A stretch of 64,000 nucleotides of DNA from Streptomyces sp. BK340 (GTDB taxonomy: Bacteria > Actinomycetota > Actinomycetes > Streptomycetales > Streptomycetaceae). The stretch covers positions 1 to 64,000 of the forward strand of contig NZ_VISR01000009.1 in the NCBI RefSeq assembly GCF_007827595.1. The letters are read 5' to 3'. Of the stretch, positions 38,930 through 47,699 are shown in pieces. Both the position numbers and the translations under genes were made by a program. Under the pieces are notes generated by a model that ran no database searches, was not told where the DNA came from, and was given only the letters and a program-made list of their open reading frames with translations. Position 1 is the first letter of the stretch. Each line of letters opens with the position of its first letter.

Positions 38930-40059
38930 ACCGTCACCACCGTCTTCTGGCGCGCGGCGAGCACGGCTTCGTAGTGCGCGATCAGGCGGTCGCCGACGGC
39001 GGCCCAGGTGCGGCCCTCGACCATGGCCCGCCCGGCGGCGCCGTACGCGGCCAGCAGGTTCGGATCCGCGGTCAGGGTGCGTACGGCCTCCGTGACGGCG
39101 TTCGCGTCACGCGGCGGGACGAGCAGTCCGGTGCGGCCGTGGGCGACCAGGTCCAGCGGCCCGCCCGCGGCGGGTGCGACCACCGGAACGCCGCTGGCCA
39201 TGGCCTCCTGGACGGTCTGGCAGAAGGTCTCGAAGGGGCCGGTGTGCACGAACAGGTCCAGCGAGGCGAAGATCCGGGCGAGTTCGTCGCCGGTGCGGCG
39301 GCCCAGGAAGACCGCGCCGGGCAGGGCCTCGTCCAGGTGGGCCCGGCTGGGGCCGTCGCCGACGATCACGACTCGGACGCCTTCGAGGCCGCAGACACCG
39401 GCCAGGAGTTCGATCTGCTTCTCGGGGGCGAGCCGACCGACGTAGCCGACGATCAGCTCGCCGTTCGGGGCCAGTTCGCGGCGCAGTGCCTCGTCGCGGT
39501 GCTCTGGCCGAAAACGGACGGTGTCGACACCGCGCGGCCACAGCCGTACCCGCGGTACGCCGTGTGTCTCCAGGTCGTGCAGGGCGGCGCTGGACGGGGC
39601 GAGGGTGCGGTCGGCGGCGGAGTGCACGGAGCGGATCCGGCGCCAGGCGGCCGCCTCGCCCGCGCCCATGTAGGTGCGCGCGTATCCGGCCAGGTCGGTC
39701 TGGTAGACGGCCACGGCGGGGATGCCGAAGCGGGCGGCGGCGGCCATGCCACGGACGCCGAGGACGAAGGGACTGGCCAGGTGGACCACATCGGGGCGGT
39801 GTTCCGTGAACGCCGCGGCGAGGCGCCGGCTGGGGAGGGCGACGCGGACCTGGGGGTAGCCGGGAAGGGGGAGGGAGGGGACACGGACGACGGGGCACGG
39901 AGCCTCGAGGACGTCGGCCTTGGTGCCAGGTGCGGTGGCCGGCGCGACGACGAGCGGGTGGTGGCCGCGATCCACGAGGTGCCGAGCGGTCTGGAGCGCG
40001 CAGTGGGCGACGCCGTTCACATCGGGGGGAAAGGATTCGGTCACTATGACGACACGCAT
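38926..40059 (-). CDS. glycosyltransferase family 4 (MgtA/PimB-like)
   Basis: This 377-residue GT4 enzyme is close in pattern to actinobacterial GDP-mannose-dependent alpha-mannosyltransferases (MgtA/PimB type). Signposts are VTESFPPDVNGVAHC at the start, YQTDLAGYARTYMG, WPRGVDTVRF, YVGRLAPEKQIELL and the EX7E motif FETFCQTVQEAMASG. It is likely to add mannose to a lipid such as phosphatidylinositol mannoside or glucuronosyl-diacylglycerol at the inner membrane face. It is the first gene of the GT-GT-SGNH operon, with an ATGA overlap to the next gene. Confidence 0.92.
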   Translation of the reverse strand: MRVVIVTESFPPDVNGVAHCALQTARHLVDRGHHPLVVAPATAPGTKADVLEAPCPVVRVPSLPLPGYPQVRVALPSRRLAAAFTEHRPDVVHLASPFVLGVRGMAAAARFGIPAVAVYQTDLAGYARTYMGAGEAAAWRRIRSVHSAADRTLAPSSAALHDLETHGVPRVRLWPRGVDTVRFRPEHRDEALRRELAPNGELIVGYVGRLAPEKQIELLAGVCGLEGVRVVIVGDGPSRAHLDEALPGAVFLGRRTGDELARIFASLDLFVHTGPFETFCQTVQEAMASGVPVVAPAAGGPLDLVAHGRTGLLVPPRDANAVTEAVRTLTADPNLLAAYGAAGRAMVEGRTWAAVGDRLIAHYEAVLAARQKTVVTV

Positions 40060-40204
40060 ACGGGTGTTGTCGCCGCGCCGGACGTGGCGGCGTCAACGTC
40101 GATCTTTCCGGACGGGGAACGTCCCATGAGCGTTGGACTGCACACCCGAGCGGGCCAGCCGGCCGCCATGTCCGCCTGACCCGCGGGTCACCCGGTGTTC
40201 ACCC

Positions 40205-40226
40205 GACGGGCGGTCTCCCGCCCGTC
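40205..40226 (-). terminator. terminator of the HEAT-repeat gene
   Basis: A perfect 9-base inverted repeat, GACGGGCGG / CCGCCCGTC, with a TCTC loop sits about 30 bases past the stop of the minus-strand HEAT-repeat gene. Confidence 0.65.
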
Positions 40227-40255
40227 CCGTATGCGTGTGACGGTGCCCGGCGAGG

Positions 40256-41674
40256 TCACATGGCCGGTGCGTCCGGTCCGAAGCGGCTGCGGACCGCTGT
40301 CTGTACCTCGTCCTCCTCGGCCGGGTCGGCGGCGAGGCGGCGGAGTCGTTCGACGACCCGGGCGTCGCCGGTCTCGGCGTGCCGGGCGGCGATCTCCCGC
40401 GTGGTCTCCTCACAGTCCCACAGGCATTCGACGGCGAATCCGGTGGCGAAGGAGGGATCGGTGGCGGCCAGGGCGCGGGCGGCGCGGCCGCGGAGATGGG
40501 AGGAGGCCGTCTCGCGGTAGACATGGCGCAGGACGGGGGCCGCGCAGGCGATGCCGAGGCGGCCGGCGCCGTCTACCAGGGTCCACAGGGTGGGCGCGTC
40601 GGGGCCCTCGCCCCGTACGGCCTCGCGCAGGGCGCCGAGGACGAGGTCGCTGTCCTGGGCTCCGCCGCGGCAGGCGAGCATGCGTCCCGCGGCGGCGCCG
40701 AGGGCGTCGGGGCGCTGGGCCCAGCGGCGCGCACGGTCCACGGCGGCGATGCTGCGCATCCGTTCGAAGGCGTCGACGGCGGCCTCCACGACGACCGTCG
40801 TCCCGTCGGCGACGGCGGCCTCGATCAGGTCGAGGGCGTCGGGGTCGTTGCTGTCGGCCAGGTAGCGCAGCGCCGTGCAGCGGGCGCCGTCGATGCCGTT
40901 TCTCGCGGCCTGGAGGATCTCCGGCCGGTCCTCGGGGCCGGCCACGGCGACCAGGCAGCGGGCGGCCGGGACATGCAGTGCGGCGCCGCGCTCGATGCCC
41001 TGCTGGGCCCACTCGAAGACGGCTCGCACGCTCCATCCGGGGCGTGGCCCGGTGGGCCGCATCTGGCGCTGCCAGCGGTCGAAACAGCCGGCCTCCTGGG
41101 CGGCACGCACACGCGTGGCGATCGACTCGCGCGGATCCTCGGCCCACAGCCGCCAGGGCCTCGGCTCGAAGGCGTCGCGCACGGCGGCGGCCAGCTCGGC
41201 CTCGCCCTCGGAGTCGGCGGGGAAGCGGGCCAGCACCGGGGCGGCGAGGGCGCGCAGGCCCGCGTCGTCGTCCCTGAGGGCCAGCTCGTCCAGGGCCCAG
41301 GCCCAACTGGACCCGTGGGCGGCGTACCTGCGCAGCAGTTCGAGCGCGTCCCGCCTGCCGTAGGAGGCGAGGTGCCCGAGGACCGCCAGGGCCAGGCCGG
41401 TGCGGGACTCGTCGGTGTCGAGGACGTCCTCGGGGTCGAAGAGGTGCGCCTCGATGGCGTCCAGCTCGCCGTTCAGGTCGAGGTAGAGCCGGGCGTAGTA
41501 GAGCGAGCGGTTCTCCACCTGCCAGTCGTGGCGGGGGTCTCGCAGCACACAGTGGTTCAGGGCCGCGAGCGCCTCGGCTCGCGGGGCGGTGAGCGCGTGC
41601 AGCGTGCCGTCGCCACGGCCGCGCTGGAGCAGGCCGAGCAGCGTACCGCTGGGCGCTATGACCGGATCGAACAT
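40256..41674 (-). CDS. HEAT-repeat protein
   Basis: This 472-residue soluble protein is built of repeated helix pairs of HEAT/PBS-lyase type, for example GARCTALRYLADSNDPDALDL and SHLRGRAARALAATDPSFA, each about 30-40 residues with Ala, Leu and Asp at set places. No enzymatic domain is visible, so it is most likely a protein-binding scaffold. The ATG (MFDPVIAP) has GAGG 9 bases upstream, which excludes the slightly longer GTG start. It is followed by a hairpin terminator. An ankyrin-repeat gene lies upstream on the same strand, 300 bases away. Confidence 0.82.
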   Translation of the reverse strand: MFDPVIAPSGTLLGLLQRGRGDGTLHALTAPRAEALAALNHCVLRDPRHDWQVENRSLYYARLYLDLNGELDAIEAHLFDPEDVLDTDESRTGLALAVLGHLASYGRRDALELLRRYAAHGSSWAWALDELALRDDDAGLRALAAPVLARFPADSEGEAELAAAVRDAFEPRPWRLWAEDPRESIATRVRAAQEAGCFDRWQRQMRPTGPRPGWSVRAVFEWAQQGIERGAALHVPAARCLVAVAGPEDRPEILQAARNGIDGARCTALRYLADSNDPDALDLIEAAVADGTTVVVEAAVDAFERMRSIAAVDRARRWAQRPDALGAAAGRMLACRGGAQDSDLVLGALREAVRGEGPDAPTLWTLVDGAGRLGIACAAPVLRHVYRETASSHLRGRAARALAATDPSFATGFAVECLWDCEETTREIAARHAETGDARVVERLRRLAADPAEEDEVQTAVRSRFGPDAPAM

Positions 41675-41974
41675 GGGAAACAGCCTCACATCAAGCGTCG
41701 ACGCAACCGGGAAACACGCACTACCTGGCCGCGTGACACAACGTCGGAGCGCCCGCCGTCTCTTGCTTGCTGTAGACCATTTCTCTCTGCCTCTCGTAGG
41801 TGGCCCATGCGGACCGCATCACGGCCCGCGCGGTGCGGCAACACCTGCCCAGCCATCGCGTCCGTGAATCACGTCGTCATGATGACCCGCGGTGTGTGCT
41901 GCCGCGACCGTATTTCCGGCGGCCCCGTACCGCCTCCCCCGTTATGTGTGTCGTACCTGGTCAGGACATCCGCA
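41675..41974. other. intergenic region between ankyrin and HEAT genes
   Basis: This 300-base interval has no credible gene, RNA or repeat. It must hold the promoter of the HEAT-repeat gene. I see no operator-like palindrome; a lone half DasR-like AATGGTCTA (minus strand, near 41780) is too weak to call. Confidence 0.3.
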
Positions 41975-42367
41975 TCAGTGTGCGCCGAACAGTTCCAGGA
42001 GTTCCGCCTTACCGAACATGCGTGCCGTTTCCACGGCCGAGGGAGTACCCGCGGCGGGATCGGCGCCACCCTCCAGGAGGGCCTTGATCACTTCCGTCTC
42101 ACCCTTGAAGACGGCCCCCGCGAGCGGGGTCTGGCCTCGGTCGTTGATCCGGTTCACGTCCGCACCCCGGGCGAGCAGGGCGCGCACCGCGTCGGCGTGA
42201 CCGTGATAGGCGGCGAGCATCACGAGGGAGTCGCCGCGGTCGTTGGTGAGGTTGGCCGGAACACCCTTGTCGACGTACGCCACCAGCTCCTCGGCCTGCC
42301 CCTGCCGGGCCAGATCGAAGATCTTGGTCGCCAGCTCCACGACCTCGGGGTCGGGGGCTTCACTCAT
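41975..42367 (-). CDS. ankyrin-repeat protein
   Basis: This 130-residue protein consists of about three ankyrin repeats with intact consensus, seen in NDRGDSLVMLAAYHGHADAV and NDRGQTPLAGAVFKGETEVI. It is small enough to be only a binding module. Such single-domain ankyrin proteins in Streptomyces are usually conserved but of unknown role. The ATG (MSEAPDP) has a GAGAGGCGG upstream. The gene is divergent from smeA, sharing a 263-base intergenic region. Confidence 0.88.
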   Translation of the reverse strand: MSEAPDPEVVELATKIFDLARQGQAEELVAYVDKGVPANLTNDRGDSLVMLAAYHGHADAVRALLARGADVNRINDRGQTPLAGAVFKGETEVIKALLEGGADPAAGTPSAVETARMFGKAELLELFGAH

Positions 42368-42630
42368 CGGCCGGACCGCCTCTCTTACAACCGTTCAGGT
42401 GAATCGCAAGGGTACTGGCTCGCGCCTCACATGACCCGAAGTGCCCGAGGTAAAGATCACTGCAGACCCCGCCGGACGCAAGCGCCCTGCTCAACCGGCC
42501 CACGACGGCTCCGCTGGACGGGGGAAATCTACCGAATTTCACCCGGTTGCACCTTTTATCGTATAGATACATCCTGTGATCCTGGAAGTACTCATGGTGA
42601 CTGTCCCCTCTCGACACCAGGAGACCTCAA

Positions 42631-42825
42631 ATGATCCTCTCCCTGTCAGGCGTGCTCCTGCTCGGCATCATCGTCTTCCTCTTCTTCAGGAAGGACGGGC
42701 TCAAGGGTTCACACGCCGCCGTCTCGGCCCTGTTCGGCTTCTACCTGTCGAGCACGGCCATCGCCCCCAGCATCAAGGCCGGCGGCGAGAGCCTGGCGAG
42801 CCTCCTCGGCGGCATCAAGTTCTGA
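42631..42825 (+). CDS. smeA: sporulation small membrane protein SmeA
   Basis: This 64-residue protein is mostly hydrophobic: a first membrane segment LSGVLLLGIIVFLFF is followed by a basic loop and a second segment SALFGFYLSSTAIAP. It matches the described SmeA, a small membrane protein that targets the FtsK-like SffA to sporulation septa and affects chromosome segregation and spore maturation in S. coelicolor. CAGGAG precedes the ATG at 7 bases. sffA follows 40 bases downstream. Expression is known to be sporulation-linked; I cannot define the promoter in this upstream region with confidence. Confidence 0.9.
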   Translation: MILSLSGVLLLGIIVFLFFRKDGLKGSHAAVSALFGFYLSSTAIAPSIKAGGESLASLLGGIKF

Positions 42826-42865
42826 CGCCCCGCCTCCCGCCCGTACGCACCGACAGGAGACAGCA

Positions 42866-44455
42866 GTGGCCCGGCGCCCTCTCCCCCGCATTCTGAGCAA
42901 AGACAGCGCGCAGATCGCCCGGACGCAGATCGCCCGGAGCCGGGAGCTGGCCCGGACGGCGGCCGACAGTGCCACCGATGTCCTCCACCCGCTGATCACC
43001 ATCTCGCGCGGGCTGCGCCGGCTGGCCTCGGCCGGGCGGCGCAGGTGGGCCGAGACGCCCAAGGACAAGCGTGGCCCGCTGCTGTTCCTGGCGGCCTCGA
43101 TGGTCCTGTTCGTGGCGATGGTTCCGTACGGACCGCTGCTCGCCGCCATCACCCTGATGGCGGCGGCGGCCTGGCAGGGCCGCGACCGCACCCCGCCGGC
43201 CCCCGAAGGGCCGGACGAGTCCCAGACCGAGCGGCTCCAGTCCCTGTACGAGGCGCTCGTGCCGTACTTCTCCACCGCCGAGGACCCGACTCCGCTGTAC
43301 GCACACGGCGGGGAGTGGGAAAAGGCCTTCGAGACACACGAGTTCGACGACGGCGGTCGCTTCGGTCATCTCGTGATCCGCTACCCCGCGTACTTCCCGG
43401 ACGGCGAAGCCGCGGCCCGCGCGCGGATCGAGCAGCTGCTCACCGCGAAGGCCGGGCGGGGCCGTGAGTACCACTTCGAGTGGGACGAGGAGGGCAACCG
43501 GCTGACGGTGACCGTCCTCGCTCCGCTCCCCACCGGCATCGCCGCCCAGCGCTTCGTCACCGCGCCGGGCGAGACCGTGCTCGGGTTCACCGATCCGAGC
43601 GAGGTCCAGCGGACGCTCCCCCTCTCCTACGAAGAGGAACAGCACGACGTCCCGCCGGTCGTGTGGCGCACCGGCATCCGCTCGACCGAGCCGCACCTGC
43701 TGGCCATGGGTCACCCCGGCAGCGGCACCTCGACCCTGCTGCGCTCGATCGCCCTGCAGGCGCTCCGGTACGGCGACGTACTGATCGTCGACGGCGGCGG
43801 CACCGGCGAGTACGCCTGTCTGATCGGACGGGACGGCGTGCTGGCCGTGGAATGCGCACCGGCCGGGGCCCTGGCCAGCCTGGAGTGGGCCGCACAGGAG
43901 ACCGAGCGGCGGCTCATCGCCGTCAACCGGGCCCGGCAGGCGGGCGACGCCCCGCCCGAGGACACCCGGCGCCCGCTGTGGGTCCTGCTGGACCGGCCGA
44001 GCGTCTTCACCCACCTCATGGCCGCGGACGGCCGCAGGGATCCACAGTCCCTCCTCCAGATGCCGCTGCGGCACGGCCGCGCGGCGAACGTGACCGTGGT
44101 CGTGGCCGAACAGTTCGACAGCGTGGACGCGTTGAGCGAGGGAGTGCGCCAGTACACGCGCGCGCGTGTCGTGCTGGGACCCGCGGCGCCCGAGCAGGTG
44201 GAGGCGGTGCTGGGGATGCGGGCGCGCACGACGACGCCGGCACACGTGCCGCCCGGGCGGGGGTATGCGCGGCTGGGGTCGGGGCCGGTACATCGGCTCC
44301 AGGTACCGTCGACTCCCGATCCCTACGACGACGCGACCACCGATGCCGACCGGCAGGCGGTGCTGGATCTGCTGCCGCCGCGGACGACTCCTGTCGAAGC
44401 CGTACCCGAGACGGAACCGCTGGCTGCAAAGGCAGTGGCTGCCGAGAGTTCGTAG
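42866..44455 (+). CDS. sffA: SpoIIIE/FtsK-like septal protein SffA
   Basis: This 529-residue protein starts at a GTG with an AGGAGACAGCA site. The N-terminal basic region precedes two hydrophobic segments (about residues 70-105). A RecA-like motor domain follows. It corresponds to SffA, which SmeA recruits to sporulation septa. The P-loop reads GHPGSGTST (282-290), so the invariant Lys is Thr288, and the segment aligned with Walker B reads LLDRPS (Asp376 followed by Arg). Both changes suggest ATP hydrolysis is weak or absent. No gamma-type DNA-orienting domain is evident at the C terminus. It forms an operon with smeA. Confidence 0.9.
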   Translation: MARRPLPRILSKDSAQIARTQIARSRELARTAADSATDVLHPLITISRGLRRLASAGRRRWAETPKDKRGPLLFLAASMVLFVAMVPYGPLLAAITLMAAAAWQGRDRTPPAPEGPDESQTERLQSLYEALVPYFSTAEDPTPLYAHGGEWEKAFETHEFDDGGRFGHLVIRYPAYFPDGEAAARARIEQLLTAKAGRGREYHFEWDEEGNRLTVTVLAPLPTGIAAQRFVTAPGETVLGFTDPSEVQRTLPLSYEEEQHDVPPVVWRTGIRSTEPHLLAMGHPGSGTSTLLRSIALQALRYGDVLIVDGGGTGEYACLIGRDGVLAVECAPAGALASLEWAAQETERRLIAVNRARQAGDAPPEDTRRPLWVLLDRPSVFTHLMAADGRRDPQSLLQMPLRHGRAANVTVVVAEQFDSVDALSEGVRQYTRARVVLGPAAPEQVEAVLGMRARTTTPAHVPPGRGYARLGSGPVHRLQVPSTPDPYDDATTDADRQAVLDLLPPRTTPVEAVPETEPLAAKAVAAESS

Positions 44456-44464
44456 GCGACCGTC

Positions 44465-44545
44465 GGCTGCGGCCGGGCGCCGCCGCAACTCGCCAGGGCC
44501 GCGGGGAACTGCGTGACCAGCCACCGCACACCCGCAACCGAACCA
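44465..44545. repeat. copy of a dispersed Streptomyces intergenic repeat
   Basis: On the minus strand this reads GCGGGTGTGCGGTGGCTGG, then TCACGCAGTTCCCCGCGGCC and CTGGCGAGTTGCGGCGG, the form of a short repeat found in many streptomycete intergenic regions. It sits between the convergent sffA and MocR genes and may act in transcript ending. Recognition is from memory; copies elsewhere were not searched. Confidence 0.5.
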
Positions 44546-44561
44546 GGAGCGGCCGGCTCGC

Positions 44562-46070
44562 CTACGCCACGAACGTGCGCGGCGCCTCGGCGCCACCGGT
44601 CGCCCCGGCCTCCACCAGCCGTGCCGCCGCCGCGAGGCGCGCAGCCGCCTCCTCCGCGACCGCTCCGCCGACCGTGAACGGCAGGCGGAGGTATCCCTCG
44701 AAGGCGCCGTCGACGCCGAAGCGGGGGCCGGAGGGGACACGGACTCCGACCCGCTCCCCGGCTTCGGCGAGCCGCGAGCCCGAGAGGCCGCCGGCGCGGA
44801 CCCACAAGGTCAGGCCGCCCTGGGGGATCTCGAACTCCCAGTCGGGCAGTTCGCGGCGCACGGCGGCCACCAGAGCGTCCCGGTTCTCGCGCGCCTGGCT
44901 GCGCCGCAGGGCGACGGCCTGTTCCCAGCCACCCGTGCTGAACAGCCAGTTCACGGCCAGCTGTTCCAGCACGGGCGTGCCGAGGTCGGCATACGCACGC
45001 GCCGCGACCAGGCTGCGGATCACGTCCGGGGCGGCACGCACCCAGCCGATCCGCATGCCGGCCCAGAATGCCTTGCTGGCCGAGCCGACCGTGACGACGG
45101 TCGAGCCCGCCGGGTCGAAGCTGCAGACCGGGCGCGGCATCGCGCTCTCGCCGAACGACTCGTCGAGCCACAGCTCGGTCATCGTCTCGTCGGCCACGAG
45201 CACGGTCCCGGCCGAGCGGGCCGCGTCCACCAGCCGACGCCGCTGGTCCTCGTCGGCGAGCGCGCCCGTCGGGTTGTGGAAGTCGGCGACGACGTAGGCG
45301 AGCCGGGGCGCTGCCTCGCGCAGGACCTGACGCCAGCGGTCCACGTCCCAGCCGGTCAGCCCCTCGGCCATGGCGACGGGCACGAGTCGCGCGCCCGCCT
45401 CCCGCATCAGCTGGAGGATGTTGGCATAGGACGGCGACTCGACGGCGATGCGCTCGCCGCGGCCCGCGAAGAGATGACAGATCGCGTCGATGGCACCCAT
45501 CGCGCCGGTCGTCACCATGATCTGCTCGGGCATGGTGGGAATACCGCGTGCGGTGTAGCGCTCGGCGATCATCGCGCGCAGGGCCGGCAGTCCGGCCGGG
45601 TAGTCGCCGTGTGTGTGGGCGTAGGGCGGCAGTTCCTCCAGCGCCCCCTGCACCGCACGGGTGAGCCAGGGCTCCGGCGCCGGCAGCGAGGCGCAGCCCA
45701 GGTCGATCACCGAGCCGAGGGCCTCCGGGGGCAGCGGTTCCAGTCCGCGCGCGGGAAGCGGACTGCCCGCCGGTACGGCGGTCCAGCTGCCGGCGCCGCG
45801 CCGGGACTCCAGGAAGCCCTCGGTGCGCAGGGCCTCGTAGGCGGCCGCGACCGTCGTACGGCTGACGGAGAGGGACAGGGCCAGTTCGCGCTCCGCGGGG
45901 AGCCGGGCGGCCACCGGCACGCGGCCTTCGAGCACGAGCAGCCGGATGCCGTCGGCGAGGGCGCGGTAGGCGGGCGGACGGCGCGTGCCGGGGCCTGCCG
46001 GGCGGTCCTGCTGGGAGGTGAGCAGTCGGGCGAGCTGCGCGGCCCCCACCGCTGAGGTCCACTGCGTCAT
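44562..46070 (-). CDS. MocR-type PLP-dependent transcriptional regulator
   Basis: This 502-residue protein is a GntR winged helix (residues 35-100, LPAERELALSLSVSRTTVAAAYEAL) fused to an aminotransferase fold I domain. The PLP-binding Lys333 is in GSASKAFWAG, with HNPTGA and the Asp of VADET also present. MocR proteins sense PLP, GABA or vitamin B6-like ligands. The ATG (MTQWTS) is chosen over an in-frame ATG-preceded extension because it is the usual length. It is divergent from the yczE-type gene, a pairing seen in many genomes, so it probably controls that gene. Confidence 0.92.
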   Translation of the reverse strand: MTQWTSAVGAAQLARLLTSQQDRPAGPGTRRPPAYRALADGIRLLVLEGRVPVAARLPAERELALSLSVSRTTVAAAYEALRTEGFLESRRGAGSWTAVPAGSPLPARGLEPLPPEALGSVIDLGCASLPAPEPWLTRAVQGALEELPPYAHTHGDYPAGLPALRAMIAERYTARGIPTMPEQIMVTTGAMGAIDAICHLFAGRGERIAVESPSYANILQLMREAGARLVPVAMAEGLTGWDVDRWRQVLREAAPRLAYVVADFHNPTGALADEDQRRRLVDAARSAGTVLVADETMTELWLDESFGESAMPRPVCSFDPAGSTVVTVGSASKAFWAGMRIGWVRAAPDVIRSLVAARAYADLGTPVLEQLAVNWLFSTGGWEQAVALRRSQARENRDALVAAVRRELPDWEFEIPQGGLTLWVRAGGLSGSRLAEAGERVGVRVPSGPRFGVDGAFEGYLRLPFTVGGAVAEEAAARLAAAARLVEAGATGGAEAPRTFVA

Positions 46071-46172
46071 GACGATCAGTCCACCTTCCCCGAATTGGCC
46101 ATGGATGGGTTTCCACTCCAAGCCACAGAGTGACATGCATCAGGCCACTGTCACCACCCAGGGGGGTATTTC

Positions 46173-46874
46173 ATGTCCACTCCCGGCCGCCCCGGTCACC
46201 CCGGTCGTCCCGGATTCGGCCGTCCCGGATCCAGTCGTCCCGGCCGACGTCTGTTCATGCTGTACGCGGGGCTCGCGCTGTACGGCGCGAGTTCCGCGCT
46301 CCTGGTGAAGGCGGGTCTCGGGCTGGAGCCCTGGAACGTCCTGCACCAGGGGCTCGCCGAACTCACCGGGCTCAGCATGGGTCTGGTCCTGACGATGGTG
46401 GGAGCGGCCGTCCTGCTGCTGTGGATCCCGCTGCGGCAGCGCCCCGGGCTCGGCACCGTCTCCAACGTCCTGGTGATCGGTTTCGCCATGGACACCACCC
46501 TGGCCGCGCTCCCGGACGTGCACTCCCTCGCCGTCCGGGTGCCCCTTCTCCTCGCGGGCGTCGTGCTCAACGGCATGGCGACCGGCCTCTACATCTCCGC
46601 CGATTTCGGACCGGGCCCGCGCGACGGCCTGATGACCGGGCTGAACCGGCGCACCGGCCGCTCCATCCGGCTGATCCGCACCGTCGTGGAGGTCACCGTC
46701 GTCGCGACCGGCTTCGCCCTCGGCGGCACCGTCGGCATCGGCACCGTCCTGTACGCACTGTCCATCGGCCCGCTCGCCCAGTTCTTCCTGCGCGTCTTCG
46801 CCGCCCCCTCGGCACCGGGGCGAAGCACAATCGTTGCCACCGGGCAACCGGAAGGGGCGATACTGCGTCCGTGA
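46173..46874 (+). CDS. YczE/YyaS-family membrane protein
   Basis: This 233-residue protein has an N-terminal Pro/Gly/Arg-rich stretch and five or so membrane segments (LFMLYAGLALYG, MGLVLTMVGAAVLLLW, VPLLLAGVVLNGMATGLY and others). The GLEPWN and GPRDGLM motifs are typical of the YczE/YyaS/YitT-like integral membrane family. MocR-linked YczE proteins are thought to be transporters, possibly for a vitamin B6-related compound. GGGGGG precedes the ATG. The gene overlaps the following phosphodiesterase gene by 4 bases. Confidence 0.87.
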   Translation: MSTPGRPGHPGRPGFGRPGSSRPGRRLFMLYAGLALYGASSALLVKAGLGLEPWNVLHQGLAELTGLSMGLVLTMVGAAVLLLWIPLRQRPGLGTVSNVLVIGFAMDTTLAALPDVHSLAVRVPLLLAGVVLNGMATGLYISADFGPGPRDGLMTGLNRRTGRSIRLIRTVVEVTVVATGFALGGTVGIGTVLYALSIGPLAQFFLRVFAAPSAPGRSTIVATGQPEGAILRP

Positions 46875-47638
46875 CCACCGCGATACGCCACCCCTATCTC
46901 GACCACCCGGGCCCCATCGCCTTCGCCCACCGCGGCGGGGCCGCCGACGGCCTGGAGAACACCGTGGCGCAGTTCCGGCGCGCGGTCGACCTCGGCTACC
47001 GGTACATCGAGACCGATGTCCACACGACGGCGGACGGCAAGCTCGTCGCCTTCCACGACAGCACGCTCGACCGGGTCACCGACGGCGCGGGCCGCATCGC
47101 CGACCTGCCGTGGCGGGACGTGGCCTACGCGCGCGTGGGAGGACGGGAACCCGTGCCGCTCTTCGAGGAGCTGCTGGAGACCTTCCCCGAGGTCCGCTGG
47201 AACGTGGACCTCAAGGCGGAGCCTGCGCTGCGCCCCTTCCTGGAGCTCATCGAGCGCACGAACGCCTGGGACCGGGTCTGTGTGGGCTCGTTCTCCGAGG
47301 CGCGGGTACTGCGGGCGCAGCGGCTGGCCGGGCCGCGGCTGGCCACCTCGTTCGGCACCCGCGGGGTGCTCAGTCTGCGGCTGCGCTCCTGGGGGCTGCC
47401 GGCCTCGGTGCGCCGTTCCGCGGTCGCCGCACAGGTTCCGGAGGCCCAGTCGGGCGTCCCGGTGGTCGACGAGCGCTTCGTCCGCGCCGCCCACGCGCTC
47501 GGGCTGCAGGTTCACGTGTGGACGATCAACGAACCGGAGCGGATGCACCGGCTCCTGGAGCTCGGTGTCGATGGCATCATGACCGATCACATCGACACGT
47601 TGCGCAAGGTCATGGAGGACCGCGGCGTCTGGGTCTGA
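46871..47638 (+). CDS. glycerophosphodiester phosphodiesterase
   Basis: This 255-residue GDPD-family enzyme hydrolyses glycerophosphodiesters to glycerol-3-phosphate and an alcohol. It has the family signature FAHRGGAADGLENT (catalytic His and Glu), then ETDVHTTADGKLVAFHD with the metal-binding Glu/Asp and a second catalytic His. The C-terminal HVWTINEPERM and LGVDGIMTDH complete the fold. No signal peptide is present, so it is cytoplasmic. The GTG start overlaps the stop of the YczE-type gene (GTGA), suggesting cotranscription under the MocR promoter. Confidence 0.94.
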   Translation: MTTAIRHPYLDHPGPIAFAHRGGAADGLENTVAQFRRAVDLGYRYIETDVHTTADGKLVAFHDSTLDRVTDGAGRIADLPWRDVAYARVGGREPVPLFEELLETFPEVRWNVDLKAEPALRPFLELIERTNAWDRVCVGSFSEARVLRAQRLAGPRLATSFGTRGVLSLRLRSWGLPASVRRSAVAAQVPEAQSGVPVVDERFVRAAHALGLQVHVWTINEPERMHRLLELGVDGIMTDHIDTLRKVMEDRGVWV

Positions 47639-47699
47639 GGACCCGGGACGACCGGGCCGCGCCTTCGCACGGCACTTCAGCGGGGAAGCGAGGGCACGG

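Noticed and set aside
42451-42478. WhiG-like promoter TAAA-N16-GCCG before smeA
   Set aside because: Only TAAA and GCCG match; the -10 half GCCGATAA is matched at 4 of 8 positions. This is too weak to name a sporulation sigma promoter.
42631-44455. Idea that these genes are a conjugative Spd/Tra module of an integrated element
   Set aside because: The small membrane protein and FtsK-like protein resemble plasmid transfer genes at first, but they fit smeA-sffA, and there is no integrase, att repeat or replication gene around.
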